A stretch of DNA of 64,000 nt from positions 1-64,000 of the forward strand of contig JBDHSK010000001.1 of assembly GCA_039808025.1 (NCBI GenBank), read 5' to 3'. The position numbers and the translations under genes are program-made. This document shows, one piece after another, positions 60,252-64,000 of this stretch. Numbering within the stretch: position 1 is the stretch's first letter; the number at the start of each line of letters is the position of its first letter. The notes under the pieces are model-generated. The model saw nothing but the letters and a program-made list of their open reading frames with translations. It made no database searches and was not told the origin of the DNA. This DNA comes from Sandaracinobacteroides sp039808025. Its GTDB lineage: Bacteria; Pseudomonadota; Alphaproteobacteria; Sphingomonadales; Sphingomonadaceae.

Positions 60252-60686
60252 ATGCGCCGCCTGCCCATCGCCGCCAGCCTGATCGGCTCAGCCCTGATAG
60301 CCCTTGGCGCGATGTCGGCCCCCGCTGCCGCACAGGATGGCACCTATCGCACCCGCACCGTGGTGATATTCGGCAACGATGAATGCCCCAAGGCCACCAA
60401 TCCTGATGAAATCATCATCTGTGCCCGCCGCCCCGAAGAAGAACGCTACCGGATCCCCAAGGAGATTCGCGAGGCCGACAAGGCCGCTGCCATCCGCCGC
60501 GAGGACGACGTGGCGGCAAACCGCTCTGCCCTGGCTTCGGGCCGGCCATCGGCCACCGGAACGGGAAGCTGCTCGACCGTGGGTGCGGGCGGGGCCTCGG
60601 GCTGCACGCGCGGTCTCGACGTGGTGCAAGGGGTGAAAACCGTGATCGAAGGGGTGAAGGTCGCAACCGAGCCCGACGATCGCTAG
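60252..60686 (+). CDS. Small secreted protein of unknown function
   Basis: 144-aa exported protein. The signal peptide (MRRLPIAASLIGSALIALGA, cleaved near PAAAQ) is clear. The mature part has TVVIFGNDECPKATNPDEII followed by CARRPEEERYRIPKEIREAD, then a charged, alanine-rich helix, and a glycine/serine segment with cysteines (GSCSTVGAGGASGC). I recall similar short proteins in sphingomonads but no function. Start ATG 60252 has GGAGA 7 nt upstream. It is 27 bp before the formaldehyde dehydrogenase gene and divergent from the MerC gene; the gap holds a TGTCTGC/GCAGACA inverted repeat. Confidence 0.75.
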   Translation: MRRLPIAASLIGSALIALGAMSAPAAAQDGTYRTRTVVIFGNDECPKATNPDEIIICARRPEEERYRIPKEIREADKAAAIRREDDVAANRSALASGRPSATGTGSCSTVGAGGASGCTRGLDVVQGVKTVIEGVKVATEPDDR

Positions 60687-60713
60687 AGTTCACCCCCCTT
60701 CCGGAGAGTTTAC

Positions 60714-61826
60714 ATGAAAACCCGCGCCGCCGTTGCCTTTGCCGCTAAACAGCCTCTTGAAATCGTCGACGTCGATCTGGAAGGGCCGAAGGCCGGCGAA
60801 GTGCTTGTGGAAATCATGGCAACCGGTGTCTGCCATACCGATGCCTATACGCTGGGCGGGTTCGATTCCGAAGGGGTGTTCCCGGCGATCCTTGGCCATG
60901 AAGGGGCGGGAATCGTGCGCGACGTCGGCGCCGGCGTCACCTCGGTGGTGCCGGGAGACCATGTGATCCCGCTTTATACCCCCGAATGCCGGCAGTGCAA
61001 AAGCTGTCTGTCGCGCAAGACCAACCTGTGCACCGCCATTCGCGCCACTCAGGGCAAAGGCCTGATGCCCGATGGCACCACGCGCTTTTCCTACAAGGGC
61101 CAGCCGATTTTTCATTACATGGGCTGCTCGACATTTTCGAACTTCACCGTGTTGCCGGAAATCGCCGTTGCCAAAATCCGCAGCGACGCGCCCTTTGATA
61201 CCAGCTGCTATATCGGCTGCGGGGTGACAACCGGGGTGGGCGCTGTCGTCAACACCGCCAGGGTGGAAGCGGGCGCTTCGGTTGTCGTATTCGGGCTGGG
61301 CGGCATTGGCCTCAATGTCATCCAGGGTGCCCGGATGGTTGGTGCCTCGCGCATCATCGGGGTTGACCGTAACCCGGACCGCGAAGCCTGGGGCCGCCAG
61401 TTCGGAATGACCCATTTCATCGACGCCCTCGGCAAATCACGTGATGATCTGATCGCCGAAGTGGCCCGCCTCACCGATGGCGGCGCTGATTATACCTTCG
61501 ATGCCACCGGCAACACCGAGGTGATGCGCACGGCCCTGGAATGCTGCCATCGCGGCTGGGGGGAATCGGTGATCATCGGCGTTGCCGAAGCCGGTAAGGA
61601 AATCAGCACCCGGCCTTTCCAGCTGGTGACCGGCCGGGTGTGGAAAGGCACGGCCTTTGGCGGGGCGCGCGGGCGCACCGATGTGCCGAAGATCGTTGAC
61701 TGGTACATGGATGGCCAGATCGCCATCGACCCGATGATCACCCATCGCCTGCCGCTGGAACGCATCAACGACGCCTTCGACCTGATGCACAAGGGGGAAA
61801 GCATCAGAACCGTCATCGTCTATTAA
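60714..61826 (+). CDS. frmA: S-(hydroxymethyl)glutathione dehydrogenase / class III alcohol dehydrogenase
   Basis: Zinc-dependent dehydrogenase oxidising the glutathione adduct of formaldehyde; also S-nitrosoglutathione reductase. The 370-aa protein has MATGVCHTDAYTLGG (catalytic zinc Cys), HEGAGIVRDVG, the structural zinc lobe CRQCKSCLSRKTNLC, and the NAD site FGLGGIGLNVIQGARMVG. TRPFQLVTGRVWKGTAFGG is class III specific. A ribosome binding site GGAGAG lies 5 nt upstream. It may be co-transcribed with the small secreted protein. S-formylglutathione hydrolase, the usual partner, is not in the window. Confidence 0.97.
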   Translation: MKTRAAVAFAAKQPLEIVDVDLEGPKAGEVLVEIMATGVCHTDAYTLGGFDSEGVFPAILGHEGAGIVRDVGAGVTSVVPGDHVIPLYTPECRQCKSCLSRKTNLCTAIRATQGKGLMPDGTTRFSYKGQPIFHYMGCSTFSNFTVLPEIAVAKIRSDAPFDTSCYIGCGVTTGVGAVVNTARVEAGASVVVFGLGGIGLNVIQGARMVGASRIIGVDRNPDREAWGRQFGMTHFIDALGKSRDDLIAEVARLTDGGADYTFDATGNTEVMRTALECCHRGWGESVIIGVAEAGKEISTRPFQLVTGRVWKGTAFGGARGRTDVPKIVDWYMDGQIAIDPMITHRLPLERINDAFDLMHKGESIRTVIVY

Positions 61827-61918
61827 GGCGCCAGCTATTGAATCGTTGGCTCCGGTAACGCGGCATCCGCCGGCAGCCGGCATTTACGGGGCGGGCAAAA
61901 CCCCCTAGGCGCCATGCC

Positions 61919-63586
61919 ATGCTGAATATCTCCAATGTTACCGTTCGTCTGGGCGGGCGCACCATTCTCGATGGCGCCACGGCCGCCCTGCCGCCCAAGG
62001 GCAAGATCGGGCTGATCGGCCGCAATGGTGCCGGCAAATCAACCTTGATGAAAGTGATGATGGGGGTGCTCGATACCGATGGCGGCGGGCTTGAGATGCC
62101 GCGCGGGCTGCGGGTGGGCCATATCGCCCAGGATGCCCCCGATGGCGATACCACACCGATCGAACTGGCGCTCGCCGCCGACAAGGAACGCGCCGCCCTG
62201 CTGCACGAGGCCGAGACCTGCACCGACATGGAGCGGCTGGGCGATCTTCATGACCGGCTGCTGGCGATCGACGCCTGGTCGGCCCCGGCAAGGGCCGCGC
62301 GTATTCTGGTTGGCCTTGGCTTTGACGAGGACATGCAGAACCGGCCGCTGTCAAGCTATTCAGGCGGCTGGAAAATGCGCGCGGCCCTTGCCGCATTGTT
62401 GTTCACCGAACCCGATCTGCTGCTGCTTGACGAACCCTCGAACCACCTCGACCTCGAAGCAACGCTGTGGCTGGAAAATTTCCTCAAATCCTACCCGGCG
62501 ATGATGGTGGTGATCAGCCACGAGCGCGACTTCCTGAACAATGTGGTCGATCACGTTCTCCATCTGGAGGGCGGCAAGACCACGCTTTATCCCGGCGGCT
62601 ATGACGCCTTTGAACGCCAGCGTGCCGAGCGCCTGGCCCAGCAGGCGGCGATGCGCGCCGCACAAGAGGCCCAGCGGGAAAAGCTGCGCGAGTATATCGC
62701 CCGCAATTCGGCACGCGCCTCGACCGCCAGACAGGCGCAATCACGGGCCAAGGCGCTGGCACGTATGCAGCCGATCGCCGCCCTGATCGAAGACCCAAGC
62801 CTCAGCTTCGATTTTCCCAGCCCCGAACCCCTGAAGCCGCCGATCGTCAGCATGGACAGGGCGGCTGTTGGCTATGTCGATGGGCAGCCGGTGTTGTCAA
62901 AGCTCGATCTGCGCCTCGACCCTGATGATCGGGTGGCGTTTCTGGGGCGCAACGGCAATGGCAAAACAACGCTTGCCCGTCTGGTCGCCGGGCAACTGCC
63001 GGCGATGGCTGGCGAGATTCACGTCTCTCCCAAGCTGAAAACCGGCTATTTCACCCAGTATCAGGTGGAGGAACTGGAAGGCGACGACACCCCGCTTGCC
63101 CACATGACCCGGCAGATGCCGGGCGCCACCCAGGGCGCCATCCGCGCCCAGCTCGGCCGCTTCGGCTTTTCCGGGCCGCGCGCCACCCAGCAGGTCAGCG
63201 AACTTTCAGGTGGCGAAAAGGCGCGTCTGGCCCTTGCCCTCATTACCCGCGAGGCGCCGCACCTCCTTATCCTCGACGAACCCACCAACCACCTCGATGT
63301 CGATACCCGCGAGGCGCTGGTGCAGGCATTGGCGGCCTATGATGGGGCTGTGATCCTTGTCTCGCACGATCGTCACATGACCGAAGCCGTTGCCGACCGC
63401 CTGCTGCTGATCGATGGCGGGCGGGCAACGCCATATGCCGGCAGCATCGATGACTACACCGACATGATTCTTGGCCGCAAACCCAAAGACGAGAAGAAAC
63501 CGGCCAAGGCCAGTGGCAAGGCAGGTGGCACAGGGAAAGCCGCCGGCAAACCGGGGGCCGGCGGCAAGAAGAAGGCGCGCGGCTGA
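61919..63586 (+). CDS. ABC-F family ATPase
   Basis: 555-aa soluble ATPase with two ABC domains and no transmembrane part, of the ABC-F family that acts on the ribosome. Domain 1: Walker A IGRNGAGKSTLMKVM, signature YSGGWKMR, Walker B LLLDEPSNHLD. Domain 2: FLGRNGNGKTTLARLV, LSGGEKARLA, LILDEPTNHLD. A linker of about 80 residues (FERQRAERLAQQAAMRAAQE) lies between. The last 40 residues are a Lys/Gly/Ala-rich tail (KDEKKPAKASGKAGGTGKAA) that could bind RNA. Organisation is nearest to YheS/Uup-type factors. The stop shares one base with radA. Confidence 0.95.
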   Translation: MLNISNVTVRLGGRTILDGATAALPPKGKIGLIGRNGAGKSTLMKVMMGVLDTDGGGLEMPRGLRVGHIAQDAPDGDTTPIELALAADKERAALLHEAETCTDMERLGDLHDRLLAIDAWSAPARAARILVGLGFDEDMQNRPLSSYSGGWKMRAALAALLFTEPDLLLLDEPSNHLDLEATLWLENFLKSYPAMMVVISHERDFLNNVVDHVLHLEGGKTTLYPGGYDAFERQRAERLAQQAAMRAAQEAQREKLREYIARNSARASTARQAQSRAKALARMQPIAALIEDPSLSFDFPSPEPLKPPIVSMDRAAVGYVDGQPVLSKLDLRLDPDDRVAFLGRNGNGKTTLARLVAGQLPAMAGEIHVSPKLKTGYFTQYQVEELEGDDTPLAHMTRQMPGATQGAIRAQLGRFGFSGPRATQQVSELSGGEKARLALALITREAPHLLILDEPTNHLDVDTREALVQALAAYDGAVILVSHDRHMTEAVADRLLLIDGGRATPYAGSIDDYTDMILGRKPKDEKKPAKASGKAGGTGKAAGKPGAGGKKKARG

Positions 63587-64000
63587 TGGCCCGCGCCACC
63601 ACGCGCTATGTCTGCCAGGCGTGCGGCAGCGTTTCGCCCAAGTGGATGGGCCAGTGCCCGGAATGCGGCGAGTGGAACACGCTGCAACAGGAAGCCGCCC
63701 CGGCGGCCACCCCTTTTGCCGCCAGGCAAAGCCTGAAATCGGGCGGCCGGTTGCTGGAAATGGCGCGGCTCGACGCTGATGTGGTGCTGCCCAGCCGCCT
63801 CACCACCGGCTTTGCCGAGCTTGACCGTGCACTGGGCGGCGGGCTGGTGCCGGGCTCCGCCATCCTGATCGGCGGCGACCCTGGTATCGGCAAATCGACC
63901 CTGCTGCTGCAAACGGCCGGGCGCATGGCGCGCGCCGGCCACAAGGTTGCCTATGTCTCGGGCGAGGAAGCCGCCGATCAGGTACGCCTGCGGGCGCGGC
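63586..64000 (+). CDS. radA: DNA repair protein RadA (N-terminal part, cut by the window end)
   Basis: Only the first 138 residues are visible; the gene continues past 64000. It is RadA/Sms, a RecA-like ATPase that promotes branch migration in recombinational repair. The N-terminal C4 zinc finger is Cys10, Cys13, Cys24, Cys27 (YVCQACGSVSPKWMGQCPEC), followed by TTGFAELDRALGGGLVPGS and the Walker A loop GGDPGIGKSTLLL (residues 97-109). The ATG overlaps the ABC-F stop by one base (TGATG), suggesting co-translation. Confidence 0.96.
   Translation, partial: MARATTRYVCQACGSVSPKWMGQCPECGEWNTLQQEAAPAATPFAARQSLKSGGRLLEMARLDADVVLPSRLTTGFAELDRALGGGLVPGSAILIGGDPGIGKSTLLLQTAGRMARAGHKVAYVSGEEAADQVRLRAR

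Overview
This window is gene-dense, GC-rich chromosomal DNA from an alphaproteobacterium, most likely of the order Sphingomonadales. The main reasons are a secreted protein with a PEPxxWA-type C-terminal sorting signal, an ATP12 F1-ATPase assembly chaperone, DUF1192 and DUF4170 proteins, a split cytochrome c maturation set, and third-codon-position GC richness throughout. No plasmid or phage backbone, insertion sequence, CRISPR array, tRNA or rRNA was seen. The organism assignment is an inference from gene families, not from a database search.

Layout. 1-139: a 61-bp tandem repeat with internal hairpins, just past the end of kup. 140-7.85 kb (minus): kup, then a cytochrome c maturation operon read ccmB-ccmC-ccmD-ccmE-ccmF-ccmG-ccmH-ccmI, headed by a DUF1192 gene where ccmA might be expected. 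7.9-9.9 kb: a PIG3-type quinone oxidoreductase, a DUF4170 protein and MlaC. 10-12.9 kb (plus): nrdD-nrdG, the oxygen-independent ribonucleotide reductase and its activase, behind a promoter with a perfect FNR-type site and two NrdR boxes 32 bp apart. 12.9-16.7 kb: a lipoprotein subtilase with a predicted C-terminal beta-barrel, a pyrimidine 5'-nucleotidase and dapD. 16.8-20.6 kb (minus): truB-rpsO-pnp with hairpins in the rpsO-pnp gap. 20.6-25.2 kb (minus): rph-rdgB-hemW, a small membrane protein and amtB. 25.2-27.7 kb (plus): hrcA-grpE and a TonB-like protein. 27.7-29.6 kb: YqgE, a peroxiredoxin and a dienelactone hydrolase.

29.6-33.4 kb is the most unusual region. An ECF sigma factor overlaps a transmembrane Ser/Thr kinase that has lost part of its kinase fold. 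Divergent from them is a secreted protein with a thrombospondin-C-terminal-like domain and a PEPxxWA anchor, and a perfect 20-bp AT-rich palindrome lies between. 33.5-38.9 kb: dapB, then an overlapping amidohydrolase-sirtuin-D-aminoacylase operon. 38.9-42.5 kb: SelO, a TetR regulator, an alpha/beta hydrolase and a GH19 lysozyme/chitinase whose frame is broken by an early stop codon. 42.6-48.1 kb (plus): rarA, an MmcQ/YjbR protein, an RNase-H-like protein, crcB, a pseudouridine synthase, a HAD phosphatase, a small membrane protein and ATP12, nearly all overlapping. 48.1-51.5 kb (minus): dapF-mtaB-ftsY-yciB. 51.6 kb: an orphan acyl carrier protein. 52-59.6 kb (minus): a complete beta-oxidation set mixed with two secreted amidohydrolases. 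59.7-64 kb: a MerC-type membrane protein, a small secreted protein, glutathione-dependent formaldehyde dehydrogenase, an ABC-F ATPase and the start of radA.

How the genes work together. Respiratory cytochrome c assembly sits beside an anaerobically controlled ribonucleotide reductase, suggesting a lineage that meets low oxygen. Three enzymes of the diaminopimelate/lysine branch (dapD, dapB, dapF) are scattered through the window. Several secreted hydrolases (subtilase, three amidohydrolases, D-aminoacylase) together with amtB and the beta-oxidation set suggest use of peptides and acylated amino acids as food.
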